DNA of 64,000 bases from Culex pipiens pallens (Eukaryota; Arthropoda; Insecta; Diptera; Culicidae), in NCBI RefSeq assembly GCF_016801865.2, contig NC_068938.1:189172850-189236849 (forward strand), in the 5' to 3' direction. Positions 46,586 to 57,703 of the stretch are shown here, one piece after another. A program made the translations under genes and the position numbers. Under the pieces are notes generated by a model that did not search any database, was not told the DNA's origin, and saw only the letters and a list, made by a program, of their open reading frames with translations. Positions within the stretch are counted from its first letter, which is position 1. Each line of letters opens with the position of its first letter.

Positions 46586-46659
46586 GATGCCTCTGTGCTC
46601 ACTTGTACTATGCTTTCTGGGATTCCTATCCAGTTAGCATAAGAGAGCACAGAGGTATC
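46586..46659. repeat. Imperfect 74-nt hairpin, miRNA-precursor-like or transposon end
   Basis: GATGCCTCTGTGCTC at 46586-46600 pairs with GAGCACAGAGGTATC at 46645-46659, and the stem continues inward (ACTTGTACTATGCT against AGCATAAGAG) with a small bulge to a short loop. The length suits a pre-miRNA, but I recognise no known seed, and neighbouring sequence is repeat-like, so a transposon origin is at least as likely. Confidence 0.4.
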
Positions 46660-47375
46660 AAAATGTTGCGCATTATCTTTGTGAGCTATTGATTTTTGAA
46701 TTTTATCCCACAATTTTTATAAAATTTCTATTTTCTGCAAGACAATTTAATTGAAAATATTGAATTATTGGAATTTCTTTTATTTGATTTATAAATTTTT
46801 GATTTTTAATCTATGAATTATTGATTTTTTTATGTTTTGGATATTTTGTGTATAGAATTTTTATACTTTAAAAATTTGTTAATTTTTAAAATTAAATTTT
46901 TGAAATTTTTAATCCTGGATTTTTTTTTATTTTGATTAGTTAAACTTTTCAAGTTTTGTATTTCGGTATTTTAAATTTTTGTTTATCTGCGTTTTAAAAT
47001 TTCTAAATTTAAATTTTTATAAAATTTCTATTTTTCTGCAAGACAATTTAATTATAATTGTAATGCTAGTTGTTAGGCTTTTCTCTCTGATTTACTTAAT
47101 TGCGGGCAATAAACTAAATCCGTCCTTTTAATATTAAGAATCTGCGTTTTCATTTTCGAAAATATTGATACGTTCAAGGATACGTTTGTAATTTCAGTCG
47201 CATTAAAATTATAAAATTTCGAAAAGTAAAAAAAAAATCAAATTAAAACTTTAGGAGCCACATATTTAAAAAAATCTCGTTTTTTTTAGAATTTAAAAAA
47301 GTAATTTAAAAACATAAAATTTAAAAAAAATCTAGATATATAAAATTATGCTCAAAAATTAAAACAAATCAGAAA

Positions 47376-48419
47376 TTACGTCAAAATCTTCGCGCCACGA
47401 GTTTAAAACGTAAACAAAGCCAGCTGATGATGCAAACTCACGGGCATTTTTTGATATGGCCGTATGAATTTATATTAAAAATACCATTTCTATAAGTTTT
47501 TCGCCAATTTTAGTATCCATGATCAATTACATAGAATCATAAAGACAAACTTAGTGCCAAAAAACTGTTTCTAGCACCATACTAATGCTAAATGTTTTAT
47601 TTATTTTTTGCATAAGACCACGGACGAACGGACATGACACCAGGAACAAATTTTCTTCAAATTTCTGAAGCAAACTATCACTTGCGCCATCTACATTCAA
47701 GTTGTCGAAGTAGCATCGCGCGATTACGCATGATTTCTCAAAATGTCTTATGCAAAAAAAAATCAAACATTTAGCATTAGTATGCTGCCGTTCTACGCAT
47801 AATTGTCCCATGTCACTTTTGGACGATTCTGACTTTTTATCATTTTTAAGCTTAGTTTTACTTATACTTTCAGAAAAACACATAAAATCTAGTACTTCGT
47901 TCAGAACATCATTGAAAACAACACCAAGTCTGTTTGTCCCATCGTTGAATTTCTACGCATAATTGTCCCACCAAGTATTTTCTATCACGAAATCATGAGT
48001 TTTACAAAGCATTTCATCTTGTTTACCTGTTTACCTGCAAGAGGATTACAAATAAGGGTGATAAAATGTTAACCGGGGTGATTAGGGACATATAGGGCGA
48101 ATAGGGACCCACGGGACAATTATGCGTAGAAACACAGAAATCGATCGAAAAATTTCAATCGCGTTTTTCTCAGTTGCCCTTTTTTGAACATGGGACAATT
48201 ATGCGTAGAACGGCAGTATGGTGCTAGAAACAGTTTTTTGGTATTAAGTTTGTCATCATAAAGATTCTATGTAATTTATCATGGATACTAAAATTGGCGA
48301 AAAACTTATAGAAATTGTATTTTAAATATAAATTCATACGACCATATCAAAAAAAGCCCGTGAGTTTGCATCATCAGCTGATAACGTTTTAAACTCGTGG
48401 CGCGAAGATTTTGACGTAA
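47376..48419. repeat. Foldback element with arms of about 200 bases
   Basis: TTACGTCAAAATCTTCGCGC through GTTTCTAGCACCATAC on the left (47376-47580) is repeated inverted at about 48215-48419, including ATTTTAGTATCCATGAT and GCATCATCAGCTG. Inside the arms, CTACGCATAATTGTCCCA or its complement occurs four times (about 47796, 47953, 48111, 48198), two in each orientation. Non-coding. The left arm is interrupted at about 47583 by another element. Confidence 0.75.
47583..47787. mobile_element. About 205-bp MITE nested in the left arm of the 47.4-kb foldback
   Basis: The ends TAATGCTAAATG and CATTTAGCATTA, then AAATAAATA-like runs and TGCATAAGAC facing GTCTTATGCA, form the inverted repeats. The opposite foldback arm reads straight through this point (AGCACCATACTGCCG on the reverse strand), so the insertion is inferred directly. 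Two bases at the junction differ from a perfect TA duplication. Confidence 0.65.
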
Positions 48420-48495
48420 GCGATCTCGCTTACGCAAGTTTTCGCCAAGAAGAAGTAAAAGAAAACCTGCTTCACTTTTAAAACCCCTTGTCATG

Positions 48496-48645
48496 TCCGT
48501 TCGTCCGTGATAAGACATTTTGAGAAATCATGCGTAATCGCGCGATGCTACTTCGACAACTTGAATGTAGATGGCGCAAGTGATAGTTTGCTTCAGAAAT
48601 TTGAAGAAAATTTGTTCCTGGTGCCATGTCCGTTCGTCCGTGGTG
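48496..48645. repeat. Second, inverted copy of the core of the 47.6-kb MITE
   Basis: About 140 bases from ATAAGACATTTTGAGAAATC to GGTGCCATGTCCGTTCGTCC are the inverse of 47619-47757. The motif TGTCCGTTCGTCCGTG also flanks the copy on its left (about 48496), so this copy looks like the remains of a tandem or recombined unit rather than a clean insertion. Confidence 0.65.
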
Positions 48646-49966
48646 TTGGTTAGTTCGACTTTGGATTTCTCAATCATAACACAATAAAAACACACTCTTA
48701 AGTAAGGGTCCACCTAGTTATCATAGTTTATTTGTATCTGAATAATATTTCTGGATTTATCTCTTCGTGCCTTTCCTGTTCTGTATTTATAATTTTATTA
48801 AACACTGCAATTATTAGCATTCACTTCCATTACTACAGTTACCATTTCTCGATATAAAAAAGAACTATTATTTTTTTTGTTTCTCTGTCATAATAACACG
48901 ACTTAGGGTTGTTTCTTCTTCTTTTACTTCGTTCTGCTTTACACTTGTTTTGTTTTGTTTGCGTTTTCGCGCGTGCCTGAAAGTTTTGTATTTTTTTTGT
49001 TTGTTTTTGCCCCTCCAAATTTGGGAGGAAAAAGTGCGCCGCTCGCGCTCGCTTCGAGGCCGAAATCGGTTTTTAATTTTGAGTCCAAAAATTTTGCTAT
49101 CTGTTTGATTTGTGTGTTATTTGAAATTAAAAACATACACATACATAGTTTGCGCAGGAAATCGGGGAAATGGAAAAAGGGGGTGCGTTTGTTTGAACGT
49201 TTACTTTTTTGTTGTGTTTTGAAAAACTTCTACTACAGAAAAATATCATCAATCCTTGTGATCGTTTTTTTTATTTAGTTGCTACTCACACAATCATTCC
49301 ACTAGCGAGGAAGGAAACGAAAAGGTTTACTTTGTTTACCGTCTATACATATGTTGTAAAACTACAAAACGAAGGTACAGAATGTAAAACAATATTCAAA
49401 CAAATCGGAGAAAGGAAATACTTTTGTGTGCCAAATGTGCCAAAAATGTGAAGACTTTGCTTTTTTTCGTTTTGTACAATTCTAAAACAACTGAGAACTG
49501 CCGTCAACGACCTGCTTTGCTACTACAAATAAGTGTTTTCGCTTCGTGTTAAATTGTGTGTAAATTCAATAATTGCTGCTTGCTGATAAACGACACCTAG
49601 CTTTGTTTGAATGTAAATGTTTGTTGTGTGCTGCACTAACACTTCGTTAATTTTCTGATAAATCGCTCTTGTTTGCTGTTTGTTGTCTGCTTAAAATCTA
49701 TGTTTTTTTTTATTTCTTGCTGAAAACTGTTTTCTGCTTAGTGTTTTTCCTGCTCCTTTAGGTATTTATAGCTTTATACTTTCTCTGCCTTTTTAAATGT
49801 GATTTGATTTGACTACTACAATCCCTCTCGTGGCGCGTTCGCCGCGTCATCATTGCGTATGTTTGTTCTTGTAAGTTCTTGTTAGTAAGGTTGTAGAGTT
49901 TCTTTTTTCGGGGGTAAAACGAGCGCTCAAAATTCACAAACGTAAAGTTCTCGCACGTCGGATGCC

Positions 49967-52900
49967 TTACGTCGATATTAGCTGTGAATGGAATGATTCA
50001 AGTTTATTTATGTTTTTCTCAACAATCCCGACTTGACAAACTTACAGATTTGACTGTCGCCTTGATGAAATCTTTCTTATGCGATAGATCGTGGTCCGGA
50101 TACTTGGCGTAGACTTTCTTGCACACCGTCTTCATGGTGATCTCCTCCAGGTTCGCTTCCTCGAGAATTTCCTTGAGGAACTCCTTGATGTCGTTCTCCT
50201 GCAGTGGTGAAAGGGGGACAGCAATGTGTTATTATTAGAAAATACTAAAAATGTTTAGGTTTAGAACACTGTTTTCTTCAATTCTCTCCTCCTCCTTTGT
50301 TGTACTTTTAAAAGTTGTCTTCTACAATGTTTTTTTCGGCTTGGTTTGTGGTACAAATGCTTTCCCTATCTTTGATCAATGCAAGTTAAGAGATGAGAGA
50401 TATGACTTGGGATTCAACAACTATTAAATCGGCAGGAGGCAAAATGATTGTGACATTTTTGAGCAGATTGTGGACACCTATCCCGCACTCCATTTGATAT
50501 AGTTCCTAACACGTCGTAAGGTATGTCAGGAGAGCTTCATCTTCAACATCAGCACACCATTTGGGACAGTTAATGTATGATAGGAAAGCTTCATCTTCAA
50601 CACCCGCACACCATTTGGAACAGTTAATGTATGATAGGAGAGTTTCATCTTCAACATCCGCACACCATTTGGAACATTTGATGTATGATAGGAGAGTTTC
50701 ATCTTCAACACCCGCACACCATTTGGAACCGTTGATGTTAGATAGGAGAGCACAGCATTTGGAACAGTTATTGTTTGATAGGAGAGTTTCATCTTCAACA
50801 TCCGCACACCATTTGGAACAGTTAATGTATGATAGGAGAGCTTCCTCTTCAACACCCGCACACCATTTGGAACAGTTATTGTTTGATAGGAGAGTTTCAT
50901 CTTCAACACCCGCACACCATTTGGAACCGTTGATGTTAGATAGGAGAGCACAGCATTTTGAACAGTTATTGTTTGATAGGAGAGATTCATCTTCAACACC
51001 CGCACACCATTTGGAACAGTTATTGTTTGATAGGAGAGTTTCATCTTCAACACCCGCACACCATTTGGAACAGTTATTGTATGATAGGAGAGTTTCATCT
51101 TCAATATCCGCACACCATTTGGAACATTTGATGTATGATAGGAGAGCTTCATCTTCAACACCCGCACACCATTTGGAACGGTTATTGTTTGATAGGAGAG
51201 TTTCATCTTCAACACCCGCACACCATTTGGCATAGATCCTCCAAAATTAATAGGATGCGCTTCCCCGGATAAGCGAATCAATCTGTAAAGAAACCAAAAT
51301 GCAATAAACTACACCACAGCACTTACACTGGGAGGCGCCTTCGAGTCCTTCTCGGCCTTGCTGCCCTTTTTCTCCTCCTTCTTGTCGTCCTTGTCCTTGC
51401 CGCTCTTCTTCAGTGGCTTCTCGTCCTCCTCGCCCTCGTCCGACTCGTTCTCGTCCTGCTCGGGCTCCTCCTCGTCTTCGTCCTCTTCCGAGGACTCGTC
51501 ACGTCGGGACTTTTTGGCCGGTGCTGGCCGCCTGCCCGGCTTGCCCTTGGCTGAGGGAAAGATTCCATTTTTAATAACTTTAAGTTGTTCCGGACAGCTT
51601 CCAACTTACCCTTGGCCGGTGGGGAGGAATTTTTCGATTTGCTAGTGTTGGCCGCCACCACCTTGCCACGCTTTGCCGGTCGCTCGCTGTCCTCGCTCTC
51701 GGGCTCGGACTCCTCCTCCTCGTCTTCTTCGTCCTCCTCGTCGCTTTCGGTTTCCGGCTTTCGCTTGCGGCCACGACCCCTGCCGGCCGACTTGGCCGCT
51801 GGACGGCCACGGCCCCGCGCCGCCGGTTTGGCCTTCTTCTTCTTGGGCTCCTGTTGACGAGAAATAAATGAATTAAAATAAAGTTCTGCAAGCTAAACCC
51901 GGAATCATTCAGCACAACTCACATCGCTGAAGTCATCGTCGCTGGGATCTTCGGACTCTTCGTCGCTGGACTGTTTGCGGCCTCTCCGGGCCGAGGCTCG
52001 GCTGCCTCGAGCAGGCGGAGCACGCACCGATCGTCGCTTGCCCGCGTCCGAGTCGGAACCGCCCGATGGGTTGTACTGGAAAAGGGAGAACATTCACCCG
52101 TTTAATACCAATTCCAAGGGGAAAGATGGTGAAGAACTTACGTCGGATCCGCTGTCGGACTCGTTGCGGCGGCGCCCCACCTTGACGACCTTCTCCTCCT
52201 CCTCGGAGCTGGTGTAATCTACATATAAGGAATCATCTACAACAATTATCGAACAAGAGCGTGTTTAACCCTTCCGGCAGATAGCAAAGAACCAAAAGCT
52301 ACTCTACATTGTTAGATAAGGCAAATTTGGATAAAATAAAAAGCGGTAACTTCAACCCCTCTCAATCCTTACCTTGATAGCCCCGTCCCGCGGTCGATCG
52401 CTTCGGTCGGCCTCCGCTCGATTTGCCCGAGTCACGGCCACGTGCCGGTGCCGGAGCTGCCCGCTTGGCTGGCTTCTTGGTTTCCTCCTCGCTGGCGTCC
52501 TCTTCCTCTTCGGCGTCCTCCTCGTCTTCGCCCTCCTCCTCCGGAAGCTCTTCGTCGCCGTCCGGCTTCAGCAAAAACTGGAAGATCCGCTCGGCCACCT
52601 CTTCCTTCGAGCCCTTGCTGTCGAGCTCGAGAATTTCCGCCGTTTGAGCAAGCTTCTTCGCGTCCATCTTCTCGGCCGCCGCCAGACGCTTCTTGTACTC
52701 GTCCGAGTCGGCTTCGAACTCGAACCCGTCAAACTTCTTCAGGTTCTTCTTCATGACCGGTGCCTTGCCCTCCTTCTCGTAGATGATCAGGTGCAACGTC
52801 TGCAGCGCATCCATCTTGGTCTTGACGATATTCGCATCGATCAACGCAATGGCTCCCAGCGGCTTCTTGGTGGCCGCCGCCGGTTTCTTTTCGCCGTTCT

Positions 52901-55900
52901 TGGCGGCCACCTTGGCTTCCGGTTTGGGCTTTTCCTTGCCCTCCTTTGCACTCACAGGAGCTTCCTTCTTGGCAGCTGCCTTCGGCTTGGCATCGCCATC
53001 GGCTTCATCTTCCTCCTCTTCTTCTTCGCCAAGCTCATCTTCCGGTTCCTCTTCCTCCTCCTCGTCCTCTTCATCATCGTCCTTTTTCTTAGCTTTAGAC
53101 TTGGACTTGGGATCAGCTGCGGCTACGGCCTTTTTGGGCTTGGCCTTTTCATCAGCTGAAGATAAACGTTTGAAGTATTTTAAAATCGTTTCCCTCCATT
53201 TGAAAGTTTGACATGACGTTACCTACTTGTTGATAACCAAAGTCAGTCAACAAACAGGTAACGTTGTAGTGACAAGGGAGCGCTCTTTTATTACGTAACT
53301 CAAAATAGCATTTTCAGACAAGTGTCAGCCAACTAGATCACAAACTCACCTTTCTCGTCCTCTTCCTCCTCCTCCTCTTCCTCTTCACCGTCCTCATCAT
53401 CGGCCTTCTCCTTGCCGCTGGCCTCGCCGTTGCCCTCCTCAGCTACCTCAGCAGCACCATCCTCCTTCTTCTTATCAGCGGCGGCGGTGGCGGTGGCGGC
53501 ATCACCGGTCGCGCTAGTGTCCTCTACCTTGGCGGCGGCCCCATCTTCCTTCGCGGGGCTGCTGGTTGTCTTCTCGTCTTCGCGATCTTCGGCCTATCGG
53601 GAAAGAGCGAAATAAACAAACCAAACGTTGTTGCATCAGTTTGGGTGAAGTTCAACACATCGAAGCCGGTGTGCGATCTCGTCGTTGCGAACAGGTTCTT
53701 GGCGATGTGCGTGTGCGCCGTTTGTACGGTTCCCGCTTTCGTTCGGTGGTGGTGGTGATGTTGCATCGCGAGCAAGTTTAGAAAACGCGTGCGGTTTGGA
53801 AAAACGAACCAAGTGGAAAGAAAAAACGGAATCTTTGGTGAAAAGCCTCCACGACGCAGGCAGGGTGGCGAACTGATTGATAACCTTGCTTTTTAAAGAT
53901 TTAAAGCTAATGTTTCCATATTTCTTTTTCACAGAAATCCCGCCTCAAGTTTTTCGTCCTGTTCCGAGCCATTGATGATCCAAATCGTGAGCCCTCTTGA
54001 CAGGTCATATATCTCTGACAGAATTGTCACATTGACATATGTAAATCATCGAGGAGGGTTTTAAATCCGAATGATGATCGTGTCCCAAAATACGAAGATC
54101 TTTCCGGCTAGGCTGGCTGAACAACGGGTTTCGAAAGGAGGTTCTCTGTGACGTTTGGCAGCCAAGCGCAAAACACTGCCGGAAACACTCACCAAACCCT
54201 TAGAAAAGGAATGGTGTAAACAGAAACAAGTTTAAACTTTGTCGGGACCACTAGGCTTCCAACGATCTGCGGCCAGTTCATAGAAGGTCCATTGACCCTC
54301 TGAGCCAAGAAACCGCCACCATTAACTGCATTGTACGTTATGAGCTCGACAGATCAGCTGAAGTTAAACGGAGGCGGAGCCTGTTCACTGTTTGACCTCT
54401 GAAGATCCCTACTTTAATAGTCAATACCGGCTCCCTCCCAAGAAGCCTGCAGTTCAACAAAAGGGAGGAAAATGTTAGTCCGATAATTGAAGTTGCAGTT
54501 GAATCCACAGTATCTCCTTCAAGCTTCAGGTTTTTTTATTTTTTTGGGTTAATAGGATAAGGCATTGCCTTTCGATGGTGTGCGAGCTTCGTCGGAGGAT
54601 GACAGGATTGAGCCTGCGCATCCTCTGGTGGAAAAAAGGAGTGAAAAAGTGAAAAAAAGAAAAAGAAATCCGACGAGTTGGTCGGGCGTCGGGGCCAGTT
54701 TGTGTGCGAGCTTCGTCGGAAGATGACAGGATTAAGCCTGCGCATCCTCTGGTGAAAAAAAAAAGAAGTGAAAAAGAAGAAAATCCGACGAGTTGGTCGG
54801 GCGTCGGGGCCAGTTTGTGTGCGAGCTTCGTCGGAGGATGACAGGATTAAGCCTGCGCATCCTCTGGTGAAAAAAAAAAAGTGAAAAAAAGAAGAAAATC
54901 CGACGAGTTGGTCGGGCGTCGGGGCCAGTTTGTGTGCGAGCTTCGTAGGAGGAGGGGGGAAAATAATGAAGTGTTATACAAATGCCATTTATTTACCACT
55001 ATATACGCGCTGATCCCTGTTTTGCCTGATGGGATTGGAAGTTTAAAGATAGTTCGAGAACCCGTCTGGTTCTTGCTCTATGTTTAGGCGGGGCCAGACA
55101 ATGCCCAATGACCTCGGAATTGGGCCGCTAGGATCTCTGCCATTCTGAAATGGGTCATTGGAAGCAGCGCGAGGGCTGTCACCACCTAATACCCGGGACT
55201 GAGATATGTTGTATCAGCATAAACCAAGTCTGATACAAACTATACTTTCCCATAATTTCGCTGCCGGCCAGCGGGTATTGGATTGGACCACACACACACA
55301 CACACACATAGGATAAGGCATTGCCTTTCGATGCCTCCCGAGCTACGACGCTATGGAGAGGACTTTCATAATAGACCCATCTGCGAGCCTTCCGAGCAAC
55401 GATACTAAAGGAAGATCTTTATGGTTAACACACAAAAACACTTTCAATATCTAAAAAATGAATATTTTTCTCTAATATAAACTCGACGATCCAAAATTTC
55501 AGCGTGTCTTTCGATCAACGATTATATAGAAATGACTTTTTCACCGTGAAAATTTCGCACATTATTCAAAAAATTAAAGCATAATTTACATGACGCCGTG
55601 AGATTTCCAAAAAAGTGTCCTCGTGGATTGTGGATGGTCCCATCACGGAACAATTAATTAAGTTAATTATGATTAAAAAAAAGCACAAAAGACAAAAATC
55701 ACTCAACACGAACTCCACTAACAGCGACACAAACGAATTGAACATAAACATTGTTACTCACACAAAAATAAATTTTCTTCCAAAAAATGCTCGTTTGTGA
55801 TGTTTTATTAACCATATTTTTTGTTTATATTATCCGGATACATTCAATTTTTAATCTTGTGATCCATATTTCAAGCTCTTCCCGGGATATAAGACATTCG

Positions 55901-57703
55901 GATGACAAAAATGATTATTGGGGCATGTTCCGGTGGGCGTACTGTGGTCAAATCTCAAATATGAAGTAGGTAACAGAAGCTGGCTTTCCGCCTTTGATTT
56001 TAGGTGGGACTTAACCAGTAGAAAGATTTTTTTCCTGAATTGAAACATTCTTAGGGAAAAAAAATTAAAAAATCAAATTGAAAATTCATAGTTTCATAAA
56101 TTATTTTTTGATTTTTATAGTTTTAATCCAAAAAAAATGAATTTCAGATTTTTAGATATTGAAAAATAAAAAAATCCAAAATTTCTTAACTTTAAATTTA
56201 AAAATCTAAAATGCAAAACTAAAAAAAAAAATTGTATTAAAACATAAAAAAAATCAAAATTTAAGAATTTAAAGTCAAAATAAAAAAAAAAATTGAAAAT
56301 AAAACACAATTATTAGAACAAAAACTTATAAATTCTTTAATTCGTAAATTCTTAAGTTTTAATTTTTTAAATTCTCAAACTCACTTGAAGTCATATTTTA
56401 GGTTAGAGAAATTTTGAGAAGAAAATTACACAAATTTCGTGTTTCGATTTTTTTGAATGACATTTAGGCGAGGATCATTTAGTACGATTTGCATTTAATT
56501 TATCAAATACTCAGATTTATGAATTTTGGAAACTTAAATATTTTTTTATTTTTTTATGTCTAAATTTCAAAATATTTTAATTTCTATTTGAGATTTCTTT
56601 TTTTCTGCCAAAATTATTGTTTTGGTTTTTTTTTCTGGTTTTGCCTAATGAACTATTCTGGATTTTTTTCGACTTCTCCGTAACTAACCTAAATTCAACT
56701 AAATTGGGTCGTAGGACTCAAATTTCATGTTAATTTTTTTTTTTCAGTTCGATTATCCGAACAAAATGTACGCTTCCCAAACACCGACGTGAACTTCAAG
56801 TACCTGGAATTCATAAAATTGGCCACCTGAAAATCGCTTCCCTAACACGGATGTGAACTTCAAGCACCTAGAAAGCGTAAAATTGGCCACCTAATAAATG
56901 CTACCCCAACACTGAACTTCAAGTACTTAGAACGCTTAAAATGTTCCGCTTAAATTGCACTTCCCAAACACAGATGTGAACTTCATGTACCTAAAATGTA
57001 AAGAATTTGAAGGAAAAATAGCGTTTACCAAACCCGTCATCTTATTTTTAGTATCTCTCAGTATGGACTAAACTGAAATGAACTACGTTATTCAATGCCA
57101 TTCTGATTTTTTTTTTGACCGGCTGAACGCGAGTCGCCACCCTGCCGAGATCGCTTCCACTATCCAAATGCATCACGCACACACTCTCACGCATCGTCGT
57201 GTACACAACACACATGTAGAAAATCCCGTCGTGGCCACCCCACCGCTGGACCAATGAGGAAGAGGAAGAAGGCGCCACCTCCTTCGTCACGGAACCACAG
57301 GTTATCACGCGTCAATTCCGCTTTTTTCTTCCGATACTCGATTCTCGACCGAGTTGGCCACTTTCCCACCCAAATCCCGGCACTTTCACCACCAACAGAG
57401 CGTGCGGACACTGCACACACACACACCGACACACGCACACCAAACCAAAGCGGGTCGTCGGTTGACATGGCCAAGCGGAGAGGCGCACGAAAAAACAAAC
57501 ACAACGCCATTTTTCGAGATGCGTTTTGCGAAAAATTTCAACGCGGAAAAAGGCCCCAAACCGGGCCACGTTCCGGCCGAAAACACCCGCAACGGATGGC
57601 CCGCGCCGGGCGCTACACACTGGAACCACACACGGGCCGGAACGAACGGGATTTTTACCATTTTTGAAGATGAATTCGTCTCTTTATCGGCGTTTGCCGA
57701 CAT
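49967..57703 (-). CDS. Dek: DEK chromatin protein
   Basis: A nuclear DNA- and histone-binding protein that shapes chromatin and takes part in splicing. Nine exons on the minus strand, 57703-57659, 53593-53350, 53155-52373, 52218-52142, 52075-51923, 51850-51610, 51550-51327, 50198-50046 and 49981-49967, give 644 residues, long for the family because of acidic and basic low-complexity stretches. Exon 1 encodes MSANADKETNSSSKM and its frame joins exon 2 (AEDREDEK) in phase 0 across a 4.1-kb intron. The SAP-containing core runs from about residue 195 (PLGAIALIDANIVKTKMDAL) to 300, with a SAP-like helix around AAEKMDAKKLAQTAEILEL. The C-terminal DEK_C domain, about 590-644, begins ENDIKEFLKEILEEANLEEI and ends TVKSLIST, the last four residues from a tiny terminal exon. 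Exons 1 and 9 are the least certain. Confidence 0.9.
50526..51235. repeat. 54-bp minisatellite in a DEK intron, about 14 units with a 198-bp higher-order period
   Basis: The unit TATGATAGGAGAGTTTCATC followed by TTCAACACCCGCACACCATT and TGGAACAGTT repeats about 12 times at full length. Two units (near 50740 and 50940) lack an 18-base segment and are 36 bp. The block of three full units plus one short unit occurs twice, 198 bases apart (GGAACCG at 50725 and 50923). All lengths are multiples of three, leaving 225-250-codon frames open on both strands. It lies in the 1.1-kb intron before the exon encoding the DEK_C domain. Confidence 0.93.
53276..53300. mobile_element. Truncated end of the GGGAGCGTTC MITE family
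   Basis: GGGAGCGCTCTTTTATTACG followed by TAACT matches one terminal repeat of the element at 17.72 kb with a single difference. No opposite end is present in this small DEK intron. Confidence 0.6.
54578..55307. mobile_element. CA-tailed retroposon with 26-bp target-site duplication and tandem 5' units
   Basis: The 26-base sequence beginning ATAGGATAAGGCATTGCCTT and ending TCGATG occurs at 54552-54577 and again at 55308-55333. The 730 bases between end in a (CA)n tail, as expected of a retroposon. The first about 370 bases are three and a half tandem units of about 116-121 bp (GTGTGCGAGCTTCGTCGGAG at about 54578, 54699, 54816 and 54931). The 3' part (about 55090-55290) is unique. No reverse transcriptase, so non-autonomous. 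Inserted in DEK intron 1. Confidence 0.85.
56771..57040. repeat. Tandem array of about four degenerate 60-64-bp units
   Basis: Units start near 56771, 56835, 56898 and 56957 and share CGCTTCCCTAACACGGATGT then GAACTTCAAGTACCTAGAA and GTAAAATTGGCCACCT. A fifth partial unit may start near 57022. The first 35 bases of the unit match the inverted ends of the 35.8-36.5-kb element. Located in DEK intron 1. Confidence 0.75.

Larger units (their letters stand above)
45257..49966. other. Intergenic region between Psi and DEK with foldback repeats and the DEK 3' UTR
   Basis: 45.26-45.9 kb is GC-richer with pyrimidine and CA runs and should contain the Psi 5' UTR and promoter; no TATA box was identified. 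46.3-46.66 kb has transposon-like hairpins. 46.7-47.35 kb is simple AT-rich sequence. 47.38-48.65 kb is a composite inverted-repeat region. 48.7-49.96 kb is AT-rich sequence downstream of the DEK stop, probably its 3' UTR. No coding exon is supported. Confidence 0.55.

Noticed and set aside
50561..51235. Treating the repeat ORFs in the DEK intron as a gene
   Set aside because: The frame is open on both strands because of the 54-bp periodicity, and it has no start or splice context. Kept as a repeat and a finding, not a CDS.
52374..53211. Plus-strand ORFs of up to 261 codons opposite DEK exon 3
   Set aside because: Complement of Lys/Glu-rich codons, giving Leu/Phe/Ser runs; not genes.
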